From JADJPF01 sp964492845 (GTDB taxonomy: Bacteria > Acidobacteriota > Blastocatellia > Chloracidobacteriales > JADJPF01): a stretch of 64,000 nucleotides of DNA. The translations under genes and the position numbers were made by a program. The notes beneath the pieces were generated by a model, which worked only from the letters and a program-made list of their open reading frames with translations, had not been told where the DNA came from and did no database searches. How positions within the stretch are numbered: the stretch's first letter is position 1; every line of letters begins with the position of its first letter. Where the stretch lies: positions 1 through 64,000 of the forward strand of contig CAZBMZ010000001.1 of NCBI GenBank assembly GCA_964492845.1, read 5' to 3'. This document shows, piece after piece, positions 27,526 to 37,147 of the stretch.

Positions 27526-30500
27526 TTATTTCTTTTGATTACGTCGGCGTTGACGTGAAAGCATTACTGCAAGTGGCAAGAAGATAATAGCAAATCCAAC
27601 TGCTGGAGCAGCGGAATTGACTTTATTAGGCTCACTGCCTTCATTAGTAGCTTTCTTAGCTGCTTCTGGTCGGACAAATTTCTTTGGCTTACCATTCTTA
27701 GCTGGATCGTTATTTACCTTAGTTTGTACTCTCTTGAGCATTTCCATTGGTACTGGGCCAGCACCACGACGGTTGAATACTGAAAGTTGATTACCACTTT
27801 CATCAACACCACGGTCACGGTCTAAACCTTTGGAAAGAGCTAAAGCTTCGCCTGCTGTATGGTAGGTAGCAATAAGTTTTGGTCTTGGTCTTGGACTCCA
27901 ACCATAAACATCTGGATTTTCATCTGGCCCAAATAATTGGACAACACGTAATCCATGATGACCGTCTGCTAAATAAGCATAAGCACTATTAGCAACCATA
28001 CCAACTTTAACGTCATGTGTATCATTGATTTCACCATGTTCATTGAAGGTTTGATCTAAAACAGGTGCTTCAGGTTTGGTGACATCAATAATTGCTAAAC
28101 CATCTTTACCTGCTGCTACATAAGCATAGGTACGAGCAACATAAAGTTTATGAGCATCTGCTAGAGGAACTACTACGGTATTCTTTTGTTTGTCTTTAAC
28201 AACTTTTGGTTTAGCTAAGTTAGCAACATTAAGAACTTTCAAACCATCTTTATCAGTTACAAAAGCATAACGGAATTGTACAGCAACATCATGTGGATGA
28301 TGAATTCCATCTGCATCGCCTAATTCAGCAGTGATTTGAGGATTGGTTGGGTCGTTAATGTCAATGACATATAGACCATGATCGGTTGATACATAAGCAT
28401 ATGTACCAGCGATTGTGACGTTTTGCGCGCCTTTTAATTTACCATCTGGATTGAAAACTTTCTTACCTTTATCAATAAAGTTATTACGGGTTTCACCATC
28501 TAGTAATGTACCAACTGGGCCAATTATAACAAAGCCTTCTTCTGAGTCAGTGCCATAGAGGAAAGCATACATTAAGTGAATTGGGCCTTCTTCATTTTCT
28601 GGGAAGCGTTTACGTGTTGGGTCAACACCTAAAGTAGTTGGAGATGCAATTGAAGTTGCATTCTTACTACGAACATAGAATCTTTGACCTAATGGAGACA
28701 CTGGAGCAGTAACAAAACGCTCAGAGAAGTCCTTAATGTCTACAGCATTAGTATCATAAACACGGAAACCACCAGTACCATTAGCAGTATAGAGATATTC
28801 GCCTCTTAATTGTAAGCTACGAATTTCTGAACCATTAGCACGGTGTTCAAAAACATCAGTCTTAGGATTATCAAATCCTCCATGTTCACTCTTCTTAAGT
28901 TTCTTAAATTGTTCTGGATAAGCTAGTTCATGTAATTTACTACCAATTACGGCTTGAGGTTCTTCACGTTCTGTTACTGCAATAGCTTCAAAACCATGAT
29001 GACCCGTTGCTACATAAACAAAACGATACATAAAGTTAACTAGGTTTGTACCTTGTAGGTAAACTTGAGATAACCATGCATTGTTGTCATTATCGCTAGA
29101 AATATGGCATTCGCTACATTTCTTAGTTTCTTCTGTTCTTACGGTATGAGGTACAAAGGTAGAGAATGCTTGACCAGAGAAACCTTCACCAGAAATTGTT
29201 TGTTGTTGACTATAAATCCAGTTACGTAAAGCGTTTTGTGAACCTACTAAGATTGCACAAGTTGAACGAACTGGAGCAATACGATGTCCGCTTACTGTAC
29301 TATCAATACCTAAGAAGAATATATCGTCACGTAGGGTTTGATAGTTGTAATTTGTAAAGTTACGGAAATTCTCTCTACTACTAGTCTTAGCATTGGTCTT
29401 ATCTTCATAGTGGAGTAGCGGTTTTTGTTTATTAGCTTCCATTGGCAAGTGGCAACCAAAACAACTAGTTGTCCAAGCAGTATGACAAGCATAACAAGTC
29501 ATTTTACTATTAGAGTGAGCTAAAGTTTTAGCTTCATCAGCCGAATCTTTAGGTAATGCACCCCAACTACCACTACGAGTATAAGTTTTAGCCATTGCAG
29601 ATTCTGGATCGTAATCCTTATGTTCTGGGTCAATAGTATCAATGGTTTGCATTACTCTCCAACGCAAGCCCTTTGTAACCATTGAATTTTGGTAGACATC
29701 TCCAGTAGCTTTATCAACTTCAAAGAGCCTCTTACCAAAAGGAGTACGAATAGTAGCCATGTTAAAGCCATCTTTCTTATCAATGACTTTACCATTAAAG
29801 CGGCCTTGACCGGCGGCTGGGCCAGAAGTACGTAAATTAGCTTTAGAATAAATTGTACCGTGACAATCTATACAATCAAGTTCAATAGCTGCACGACCTT
29901 CATCATAAAGATTACCGTTACCGTGAGAATCATTACGGAAGTGACAATCTACACAGTGCATCCCTTTATCTAAGTGGATGTCGCGCATTTGGACAACTTT
30001 TTTAAACTTTTCAGGATCATCAAAACTGACTTTTTCACCTTTTTCATCTAACAAGTTGCCTTTAGAGTCTTGTTTATAAACAGTACGAAATACCCAACCA
30101 TGTCCGTGGAAATCAGCAAATTGAGTATGTTTGAGTTTTGGATTAACTTCTTTCCATAATTCAGCTAAAAACTGAGGGTCTTGTCCCCAAAGACCGCGAA
30201 CAGCAGAGCCTTCTGGATTACGTTCACGAATGGCTTCTATTTGTTCTACGCTGAGGTTTTGTTCTTTAGGATACATATGTTCGCCATCAGTTTCATTATC
30301 CCACCACATCATACCAAAGTAACCAAGTACCATATTACCGCCTGGGTGGATATGGCAAATCATACATTGGCTTGAAGGAATACCATTTGTCATAGCATGC
30401 TTAATTGGGTGACCAGATTCATTTTTAGCAATGGTTGGGTCTTCTGTTGCAGTATGTCCCATATTGCCAAACTTAGCAAAATCAGCAGAGTGAATTGGGT

Positions 30501-31557
30501 CACGATCATTAGCATAAACTACGTGACAAGCAGTACAACCAGCACTTCTAAAATCGCCTGGTTGATCATTTGTACCTAAGAAGGTAAGTAATGGGTCAAG
30601 AAGTCGGGTCTTTTGAAGACCTTGATAAGTTGGATCTGTACGAAGTTTTGTACCAAAACCACGATCAGATAACTTAATATTTGGTTTGCCTGGATCTTCT
30701 AATGGATCAGGATCACCTACATCTGAGGGTAGGCCAACAAAAAGACTACCTCTTTCAAAAGCACGTAGAACGTTACCTGGTTGGCTAATTTCATAACGTG
30801 GTAATGGGTTTAGGAATGGTAATACACCTTTAGTTTTTGTTTCTTCAGGTGTTGGCATTGGTATAGTTTGGATACGTTGCGGCCGTCCATCAGGACTATA
30901 GCTTTCACCATAACGAGTAGACTTAAATGGTACTGCACCATTGTTATAAAGTGCTGCTCCCCAAAGCATACCGCCATGAGTCATCATGCTTTTCTTTGAA
31001 GCATAAACTTCTTGTGGATGGCATTCTGAAGCACCACAACCAATAGATGCTACTCGTAGATCACCTGGGTTAATAAAACGAATAAACTCTGGACTTTCAC
31101 GATTGAGTAAAGAGTTAGTTCTTTCAGGGTTACGAGAAGAATCACTATCTTTTTGAGGCTTACTTTTACCCCAAGCTTCTGGGAAACGTGGTTGAACGTG
31201 AGCCTTATCTTTAACTTGATTATAGCTAGCTGAGCCTTTTGTATCACCTGCTGTGATTTCAAGCGTAGCATCGCCGCCGTGACAATCAACGCAACCTATG
31301 CCTAGTTCATGGTCTGAAGAGGCTTGGTGCATTGATTCTGAACCTTCATGACAGGATAGACAACCTTTAGTTTTAGGATCCTCTAAACGAGTTTTACCCC
31401 GTTTTTTGTACTGAGACTGGGAGTTAATAGCAGTATTAGCACTGCTATCAGCGTCTGCAACACCCGGACCGGAACTGAAGGCGGCCACAATGGCGACCCA
31501 AGCAATCACAGCAATGCACACCACTTTGATGCGATTGTTACGAGTTTGCTGAGCCAT
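27526..31557 (-). CDS. Decaheme cytochrome c fused to an LVIVD beta-propeller
   Basis: This is a giant exported cytochrome (1343 residues from ATG 31557). Signal peptide: VVCIAVIAWVAIVAAFSSG. Nine CxxCH heme sites are seen (CLSCH, CVDCH twice, CTACH, CMICH, CIDCH, CYACH, CFGCH, CSECH), plus one CGASECH with four intervening residues, ten in all, within the first 840 residues. The next 400 residues carry about five LVIVD-type propeller blades (such as YAYVSTDHGLYVIDINDPTNP and YAYVAAGKDGLAIIDVTKP). The C-terminus has a hydrophobic helix followed by RQRRRNQKK, like a membrane anchor or sorting tail. ATG 31569 is in frame, but GAGGA before 31557 fits better. It lies 51 bases downstream of a beta-barrel gene in the same operon. 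Role: probably extracytoplasmic electron transfer. Confidence 0.92.
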   Translation of the reverse strand: MAQQTRNNRIKVVCIAVIAWVAIVAAFSSGPGVADADSSANTAINSQSQYKKRGKTRLEDPKTKGCLSCHEGSESMHQASSDHELGIGCVDCHGGDATLEITAGDTKGSASYNQVKDKAHVQPRFPEAWGKSKPQKDSDSSRNPERTNSLLNRESPEFIRFINPGDLRVASIGCGASECHPQEVYASKKSMMTHGGMLWGAALYNNGAVPFKSTRYGESYSPDGRPQRIQTIPMPTPEETKTKGVLPFLNPLPRYEISQPGNVLRAFERGSLFVGLPSDVGDPDPLEDPGKPNIKLSDRGFGTKLRTDPTYQGLQKTRLLDPLLTFLGTNDQPGDFRSAGCTACHVVYANDRDPIHSADFAKFGNMGHTATEDPTIAKNESGHPIKHAMTNGIPSSQCMICHIHPGGNMVLGYFGMMWWDNETDGEHMYPKEQNLSVEQIEAIRERNPEGSAVRGLWGQDPQFLAELWKEVNPKLKHTQFADFHGHGWVFRTVYKQDSKGNLLDEKGEKVSFDDPEKFKKVVQMRDIHLDKGMHCVDCHFRNDSHGNGNLYDEGRAAIELDCIDCHGTIYSKANLRTSGPAAGQGRFNGKVIDKKDGFNMATIRTPFGKRLFEVDKATGDVYQNSMVTKGLRWRVMQTIDTIDPEHKDYDPESAMAKTYTRSGSWGALPKDSADEAKTLAHSNSKMTCYACHTAWTTSCFGCHLPMEANKQKPLLHYEDKTNAKTSSRENFRNFTNYNYQTLRDDIFFLGIDSTVSGHRIAPVRSTCAILVGSQNALRNWIYSQQQTISGEGFSGQAFSTFVPHTVRTEETKKCSECHISSDNDNNAWLSQVYLQGTNLVNFMYRFVYVATGHHGFEAIAVTEREEPQAVIGSKLHELAYPEQFKKLKKSEHGGFDNPKTDVFEHRANGSEIRSLQLRGEYLYTANGTGGFRVYDTNAVDIKDFSERFVTAPVSPLGQRFYVRSKNATSIASPTTLGVDPTRKRFPENEEGPIHLMYAFLYGTDSEEGFVIIGPVGTLLDGETRNNFIDKGKKVFNPDGKLKGAQNVTIAGTYAYVSTDHGLYVIDINDPTNPQITAELGDADGIHHPHDVAVQFRYAFVTDKDGLKVLNVANLAKPKVVKDKQKNTVVVPLADAHKLYVARTYAYVAAGKDGLAIIDVTKPEAPVLDQTFNEHGEINDTHDVKVGMVANSAYAYLADGHHGLRVVQLFGPDENPDVYGWSPRPRPKLIATYHTAGEALALSKGLDRDRGVDESGNQLSVFNRRGAGPVPMEMLKRVQTKVNNDPAKNGKPKKFVRPEAAKKATNEGSEPNKVNSAAPAVGFAIIFLPLAVMLSRQRRRNQKK

Positions 31558-31608
31558 ATATTTCCTCATCTTCCTTAAAATTTATTGGACACTTGGTCCA
31601 GGATGAAA

Positions 31609-33723
31609 TTAATAGTTAATCTTCACAGTAGCGAACACATTAAATAATGTTTTATTACCTGTTTCTCTACCGCATTCTACTGGGCCAGCAGGTTTACAAT
31701 TTTGTTCAAAAATAGAAGTAAAGCCTGCACCTGGTCTAAAAGCAGATACACCTGAGAAAATAACAATATTTTCAGTTAAAATTGGGCGATATTTAAGTCC
31801 AGTACTAAAATCAACACCTAAGCTTTTCTCAACAAATGGTTGCCCTAAAGCTTGTTCTAAGGCTTGTGGAGCAGCAAAGCTTAAGAAATTAACATTACTG
31901 ATAACACGAAGTTTTTGTGTAAGATCAAAGTCAGCACCAATATTATATAAATAAAGCCCTGGGTTAACGTGGTTTGCTTGTCCTTGAATCTTGCTTGAGC
32001 GCAGATCTGGAATCAAACTATGGGGGTTAGAAAGCTGTGTAGTTGTACCTAAGAAAGGTATTCCTACTTGGTTAATAAAGCTAAATTCGCCACCACCAAA
32101 GTTATTGTTATCTAAGATGTGGTCAAAACCTCTAGCAGTACCATCAGTTGGATTACTATCACCAGAGGAATAAAGGAAAGAGGTACGAAACCGCTTCCAA
32201 TCACGATCTACTGATAGTTCAACAGCAACTAATTGAGCATTAACATCTACTTTACGACCAGCCAAACCATTAAAATCATCTTCTCCAAGAACTTGATAAA
32301 AGGCAGTACTTAGATTTAGTCCACCACCAATTTTGTTTAACCATAGGAAACTTGGAAGTCTTTCTCCAAAGTGACCATCAGAAGTAAAACCAAAATAATG
32401 GGTTCGGACTTTATGTGGAACTACTCTTCCAATGACTGCTGGACGAATTGGAAAACCATTATTGTCAACCTTACGGTTAACACCATCATCACGGTTATAA
32501 TGATAACTAAATTGAATAGTGTAGCCTTTCTTTATAGTATCTTGACGATAAAGGTTAGCTATTAATACTCGTTGTGCGCGTGAATCCAAGGTATTTAAGC
32601 CACTATTAGTGTCTTTTTCTAACATATCAAAGTAAGCAACATTATATTGGTAACGATTAGAAGCAAAATTACCAAATAATCTTACCCCAAGGTTAGAATC
32701 ATTAAAGACAAAACCTCGGAAATCGCTATTAAAATGTTGGATACCTGCACGAAATGAAGTTGTATCAAAGAATGGGCTATAACCACCTTTGCTGCCTTTA
32801 CCACGTAGAAATGGGAATATTTTAGTTGTATCACCTAAACGATATTCTCCATAAGCTTGTTGTAGGGCAACAATACCATCTCTACGAGTGTTGCCTCGTC
32901 GAGGGTCAATTCTAAGGACTACATTTTCACGAGCATGGGCATAGTTTATATTGAATATGACTTCAGCATGAATACGCCAATCAACAGGTTTAAAGTTAGC
33001 AGCACCTTTGAAGAAATCACCTTGAATAAAGAAATTTTGATTAAAGAGGAAAAGACCTCCGCGACCAAAAAACTCTCTACTATCAGGGCGTTGTGCGCTA
33101 ATGTCGCTAGGTAGCGGAATGCGTCTAGCACTTAAAAATGTTTCACTACCTAGGGTTAGGGTAAAGAACTTGTCTGTACCAAGGATTGGATAATCTCCCT
33201 TAAGTACATTCTGTCTATATGGATTGAGTAAACTACCTTTAGTATAAGGATAGTTCGCTTTGGTTGGGTCACCGTGTCGATCCCATTCAGGGAAGCCGAC
33301 TCGCCACCGATCATCAACAGGGATGAAATCTCCACTATCTTGTTCATCTGTTCTCATTGGGTTACTTACTCGAACAGCAGATTTTGGGCCAACAAACCCA
33401 AGAGGTGGATCTTCTGCACCTGGTGGAGTAGGTGGAGGATTACCGCCAGAAGCGGGGCTATCGCCTCCAGAATCTACTTTCTTTTTAACGTCTGGTTCTT
33501 TTTCTGATGAAGCTTTCTCTGTTACAACCTTTTTTTCGTCCTTCTCATCACTAGCAACATTAACAACTGAATTGCTAGCAACCAAATTGAACAAGTTTGG
33601 ACTTGTTGAATTTGAAGGACTATTTTGTTGGCTACTTTGAGCAAGAACTGTGGTCAACAAAAAGCAAAAGACTATAGGTAGAGCAAACCCTCTCCAAACG
33701 ATGTGTCGTTTACACATTTTCAT
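31609..33723 (-). CDS. Outer-membrane beta-barrel protein, partner of the decaheme cytochrome
   Basis: This 704-residue protein has a signal peptide (ALPIVFCFLLTTVLA) and a Pro/Gly/Ser/Glu-rich linker (about 75-115). After this comes a long beta-rich region with alternating polar and aromatic residues, ending in FNVFATVKINY with a terminal aromatic, as outer-membrane barrels do. I see no known porin-family motif and no heme-binding site, so the ligand is unknown. By position it could form an outer-membrane conduit with the decaheme cytochrome whose start is 51 bases downstream, as MtrB-type barrels do with MtrA/C; the sequence does not prove this. AGGAAG lies 7 bases before the ATG. It is divergent from a GlcG/HbpS-domain gene. 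Confidence 0.88.
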   Translation of the reverse strand: MKMCKRHIVWRGFALPIVFCFLLTTVLAQSSQQNSPSNSTSPNLFNLVASNSVVNVASDEKDEKKVVTEKASSEKEPDVKKKVDSGGDSPASGGNPPPTPPGAEDPPLGFVGPKSAVRVSNPMRTDEQDSGDFIPVDDRWRVGFPEWDRHGDPTKANYPYTKGSLLNPYRQNVLKGDYPILGTDKFFTLTLGSETFLSARRIPLPSDISAQRPDSREFFGRGGLFLFNQNFFIQGDFFKGAANFKPVDWRIHAEVIFNINYAHARENVVLRIDPRRGNTRRDGIVALQQAYGEYRLGDTTKIFPFLRGKGSKGGYSPFFDTTSFRAGIQHFNSDFRGFVFNDSNLGVRLFGNFASNRYQYNVAYFDMLEKDTNSGLNTLDSRAQRVLIANLYRQDTIKKGYTIQFSYHYNRDDGVNRKVDNNGFPIRPAVIGRVVPHKVRTHYFGFTSDGHFGERLPSFLWLNKIGGGLNLSTAFYQVLGEDDFNGLAGRKVDVNAQLVAVELSVDRDWKRFRTSFLYSSGDSNPTDGTARGFDHILDNNNFGGGEFSFINQVGIPFLGTTTQLSNPHSLIPDLRSSKIQGQANHVNPGLYLYNIGADFDLTQKLRVISNVNFLSFAAPQALEQALGQPFVEKSLGVDFSTGLKYRPILTENIVIFSGVSAFRPGAGFTSIFEQNCKPAGPVECGRETGNKTLFNVFATVKINY

Positions 33724-34074
33724 AGTCCTACTTCCTATTAGAATGAAGAGTTTAACAAACTTAACTTAGTTCTAGTTTTTTATTCTATATAATTTTTATA
33801 AGCACTCGCTGACAGTCGCGTATTATAGGATCTTTAAAAAGCCTGGATTGCGGGATACTCGCCAATGGTAGCACAAAGAGAAAAGTACAAGCAAGTAAGT
33901 AAAGGTCGGAAAAATTCCTAAATTAGCAGATTTATAGGGCTAGACAAAAAACCAAGCAGCATGCTATCTTAAACCCATTCACTGTCTCGCGTTATAAGGA
34001 CCTGGAAGCCCTGCAGATACAAAAATAATTTTAATACTATATAAGTAAGAGTAATATCTTGCCGGAGGAAGATT
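33724..34074. promoter_or_regulatory. Divergent promoter region between barrel operon and heme-binding-domain gene
   Basis: No gene fits here. The stretch contains a repeated motif: TCGCGTATTATAGGA at 33816-33830 and TCGCGTTATAAGGA at 33987-34000, both in the plus orientation, differing by a two-base indel and one or two substitutions. The second lies 75 bases before the plus-strand ATG. They could be twin operators or promoter elements coordinating the two transcription units. A GGAGGA ribosome site sits at 34063-34068. Confidence 0.4.
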
Positions 34075-36219
34075 ATGGCAACCCAAAAAAAGAGATCCTT
34101 TTGGGGTCTGGTCTTGTGTTGTGGTCTAGTCTTGGCAATTTCAATGATTTGGGGTTATCAAAACCCTGCCGCTAATACAAGTTCTGATCCTTCGATAGAT
34201 CGGGAAAAAACAGTATTAAAACCTGGCAAGAAGCAGCTAGTAATCGTTGGTCAAAATTTCGAGTCTAACATGTCTATAGAGATTGCAGGCAAAAAAGGAA
34301 TTTTAACCAAGGGCCAGGCTAACTTCCAAAATTCAAACACAATTATTATTACAGGAGTCAGTAAAAATGATTTTCCTGATGGTGTTGCAACCGTAAAAAT
34401 GCGTAACTCAAAAGGTGTTGAAGTCACGGAAAAATTAGCTGTTATTCCCAGTGCTATAGGGCCAAGCCCACTGACAGAAGCCGATATTAGACAAATCATT
34501 GGTCAAGGTGTAGCACAAGCTCAAAGACTAAACGTAGCAGCTACTTTCACAATTGTTGATCGTGAAGGCAACATTTTAGCTATTTACCAAATGAGAGGAG
34601 CTACTAAAACTGTAGTAGTTCGTGATGTTGGTAAACAAGGAGTACCCGGTAATCTTCAGGGTTTAGAAGGTTTAGGTGGTACAGTCCTTCCAGGTGCTGT
34701 TCCAGCTATAGCAGCAACAATTTCCAAAGCAGGTACAGGGGCATTCTTAAGCACTTTTGGAAATGCTTTTAGTACCAGAACCGCAGCATATATTATTCGT
34801 GAAAACTTCCCTCCATTTATTACTAACTTAAGCGGCGGCCCACTCTTTGGAGTGCAAGTTTCTAGCTTAGGTTGTAGTGATGTTAAGCAACCAGGTTTAC
34901 CATTAGGTATGTCTGGTGACACTGGCGGAATACCACTTTATAAAGCTGGTATCCCTTCTGGTGGTTTAGGGGTGGAAATTAATGGCGAATATAATGTTGC
35001 GCTAAATAGACCTGAAGATTTTGCAAAACGAATGGATCCAAATAACGAACTATTCTTTAGAGAAGGAATAGAAGAAATTACTGCTTTTGCTGCTGCTAGA
35101 GGCTTTGAGTCTCCAGATGGTATTACAGCAGATAAGATTTTTGTTAATGGTTTTCGTTTTGTATACCGAAGTGACTTTGATATCCCTGCTGTTCAAGCTG
35201 CTTCCCTTAATGGAGTAGGTAATTTCTTACCAATTCCACCTTTAAGTACTAATCCAGCAGATGTACGTATTAGAACTAATGTCCCAACAGAATTTAGAGA
35301 TATCACTTTGCGTGGTAAATCGGTTCGTGTTGTGCCTCGTTTCTTCCCATTTAAGAATGGTACTTTGTTAACTGCTTCTGATGTTGAGCAAGTTTTAGTA
35401 CAAGCTGTTACAGAAGCTAACCGAGTTAGAGCCGCTATCCGTCTTCCAAGAGACGTTCCGGCAGATGTCAACATGACTTGTGTTGATGTCAATGGACAAA
35501 TACTAGGTATTATCAGCACTCCAGATGCTCCTATATTTGGTTTTGATGTTTCAGCACAAAAAGGCCGTGCTGCTACTCTATTTAGTCGTGCAGGTACTGA
35601 TCAAATCCTTAATACTGCTGGCTTAAATAAATATACAAGGGCTTTATTTGCTGAAGGTCTTAGACTAGATGGTGCATTTGCATTTGCTGCTCGTTCTGTA
35701 GGGTTTATCCATCGTCCATTCTTCCCAGATGGAATTGATGGTGCTGCTGAAGGGCCACTTTCAACCCCAATTACTACTTTTAGTCCTTTAAACAATGGTT
35801 TCCAAACAGACTACTTGTTACAAGGTGCTAATAAAAATCCAAATTACCAAGTTGGTAAAAACGATCTTTCTTTTGTAATTGGTAGAAGTATTGTTAATGT
35901 TTTAGCTGGTAAAGATACTGATACCCAATTTAAGCAACAAAATAATTTCTGCGATGCTACTAATGGTAGATCAGGAACTAATTTACTTAATAGCACTGTA
36001 ATGATTTTCTCTGGCAGTAGTCCTTTATATAAAGGTGGAAGATTAGCTGGTGCTGTTGGTATTAGTGGTGATGGTATTGACCAAGACGATATCATTGGTT
36101 CTTTTGGTAGTGAAAATTTTGAAGCAAATCCAGAAATTAGAATTGACCGTTTCTTTATGCGCGGTATTCGTATACCTTTTACTAAATTCCCTCGTCACCC
36201 ACACATTGGCGAAGAATAA
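34075..36219 (+). CDS. Exported protein with IPT-like domain and two GlcG/HbpS-type heme-binding domains
   Basis: The 714-residue protein has an N-terminal hydrophobic segment (LVLCCGLVLAISMIWG, signal peptide or anchor). An IPT/Ig-like domain follows (about 45-125). Two GlcG/HbpS-type (DUF336) domains then follow, the first at about 130-345 (ADIRQIIGQGVAQAQRLN, FTIVDREGNILAIYQM) and the second at about 445-700 (VEQVLVQAVTEANR, MTCVDVNGQILGI, GRLAGAVGISGDG). Family members bind or degrade heme. No heme CxxCH is present. A strong GGAGGA precedes the ATG by 6 bases. It is divergent from the decaheme-cytochrome operon and may be a heme carrier, sensor or chaperone for it; inference only. A terminator follows. 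Confidence 0.88.
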   Translation: MATQKKRSFWGLVLCCGLVLAISMIWGYQNPAANTSSDPSIDREKTVLKPGKKQLVIVGQNFESNMSIEIAGKKGILTKGQANFQNSNTIIITGVSKNDFPDGVATVKMRNSKGVEVTEKLAVIPSAIGPSPLTEADIRQIIGQGVAQAQRLNVAATFTIVDREGNILAIYQMRGATKTVVVRDVGKQGVPGNLQGLEGLGGTVLPGAVPAIAATISKAGTGAFLSTFGNAFSTRTAAYIIRENFPPFITNLSGGPLFGVQVSSLGCSDVKQPGLPLGMSGDTGGIPLYKAGIPSGGLGVEINGEYNVALNRPEDFAKRMDPNNELFFREGIEEITAFAAARGFESPDGITADKIFVNGFRFVYRSDFDIPAVQAASLNGVGNFLPIPPLSTNPADVRIRTNVPTEFRDITLRGKSVRVVPRFFPFKNGTLLTASDVEQVLVQAVTEANRVRAAIRLPRDVPADVNMTCVDVNGQILGIISTPDAPIFGFDVSAQKGRAATLFSRAGTDQILNTAGLNKYTRALFAEGLRLDGAFAFAARSVGFIHRPFFPDGIDGAAEGPLSTPITTFSPLNNGFQTDYLLQGANKNPNYQVGKNDLSFVIGRSIVNVLAGKDTDTQFKQQNNFCDATNGRSGTNLLNSTVMIFSGSSPLYKGGRLAGAVGISGDGIDQDDIIGSFGSENFEANPEIRIDRFFMRGIRIPFTKFPRHPHIGEE

Positions 36220-36249
36220 TTAGTTAAACTTAATTAATTAAATTAACTT

Positions 36250-36290
36250 AAAAGCCTGACATTGAAAAAATGTTAGGCTTTTACTTTATT
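36250..36290 (+). terminator. Rho-independent terminator after the GlcG/HbpS-domain gene
   Basis: Arms AAAAGCCTGACAT and ATGTTAGGCTTTT, with a loop TGAAAAA, are followed by ACTTTATT. One mismatch (C-A) lies in the stem. It lies 30 bases after the stop codon. Confidence 0.8.
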
Positions 36291-36333
36291 AATAGATAAA
36301 GTTTTTCTAAGTGTTTAAACTAAAATCTGTTTT

Positions 36334-37134
36334 TTAACTTAAAAAGTAGTCTTTAATAGCAACTACTAGATCAATAGCGGTAGATTGATTTGGACAAATA
36401 GCAACTTCTAAGCCAAAATCCTTAGCAGCTTTTGCTGTCACCGGGCCAATACAAGCTATAACGGTTTCTTTTAATAAATCACTTAAATTTGCTGGTGCTA
36501 TTAACTCAGCTAAGTTATTTATTGTAGAAGGACTAGTAAAAGTAATTAAATCTATCTTCTCTCTATCGAAAATATTTAATAAATCTGTTTTTGCACTAGC
36601 AGGAATAGATGTTTTATAAGCAGTAACTAAATCTATTTTTGCACCAATTTTTGCTAACTCTACAGGCAAAATATCCCTCCCCATTTCAGCACGAGGAAAT
36701 AAAAAGCTACATTTGGCTAACAAATCAGTATTTTTATAATATTTTTGTAAACTGTCCAAAACTCCTTCAGCATGAAATACTTCAGGAATTAAACTTACTG
36801 GAAGTTGAGCTTTTTCTAGTGTTTTAGCTGTTGCTAAGCCAACTACAAGAATTTTTAATTTACTTAAATCTGATAATGCTATATTTAATTTTTTCATTCT
36901 AGCCACAACTTTTTCTACTGCATTGCGACTAGTAAAAATTACCCAATCATAGCTAGAGAGATTACTTAAAGCCTCATCAAGAGGGGAATAATTTTCTGGG
37001 TCAATAATTTCAATGGTAGGGGAGTAAAAGACCTTAGCCCCATAATTTTCTAATTGAGTAACAAGTTCATCTTCTGCACGCTGCGCACGAGTTACTAAAA
37101 TTGTTTTATTAGATAGAGGTTTTTCTAAGGACAT
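36334..37134 (-). CDS. hemD: Uroporphyrinogen-III synthase
   Basis: This enzyme closes the tetrapyrrole ring with inversion of ring D (uroporphyrinogen III), a step of heme and siroheme synthesis. The HemD fold is recognised by TILVTRA at the start, VIFTSRNAVEKV, ILVVGLATAKTLE, AEGVLDSL, ITFTSPSTINNLAE, and IACIGPVTAKAAKDFGLEV near the end. The frame opens at 37218, but that would overlap the upstream flavoprotein gene by 70 bases and add residues outside the fold. ATG 37134 gives 266 residues, the normal size. It lies about 115 bases from the terminator of the heme-binding-domain gene, in the opposite direction. It is the only tetrapyrrole gene in the window. Confidence 0.92.
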   Translation of the reverse strand: MSLEKPLSNKTILVTRAQRAEDELVTQLENYGAKVFYSPTIEIIDPENYSPLDEALSNLSSYDWVIFTSRNAVEKVVARMKKLNIALSDLSKLKILVVGLATAKTLEKAQLPVSLIPEVFHAEGVLDSLQKYYKNTDLLAKCSFLFPRAEMGRDILPVELAKIGAKIDLVTAYKTSIPASAKTDLLNIFDREKIDLITFTSPSTINNLAELIAPANLSDLLKETVIACIGPVTAKAAKDFGLEVAICPNQSTAIDLVVAIKDYFLS

Positions 37135-37147
37135 AAAATCTTTTAAC

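Noticed and set aside
27526..31557. Long antisense frames inside the cytochrome gene
   Set aside because: They are short, unsupported by ribosome sites, and match the mirrored codon pattern of the real gene.
33260..33640. 126-residue plus-strand open frame inside the barrel gene
   Set aside because: It is antisense to the Pro/Gly/Ser-rich linker of the barrel, whose codon bias makes long shadow frames; there is no ribosome site and the composition is low-complexity.
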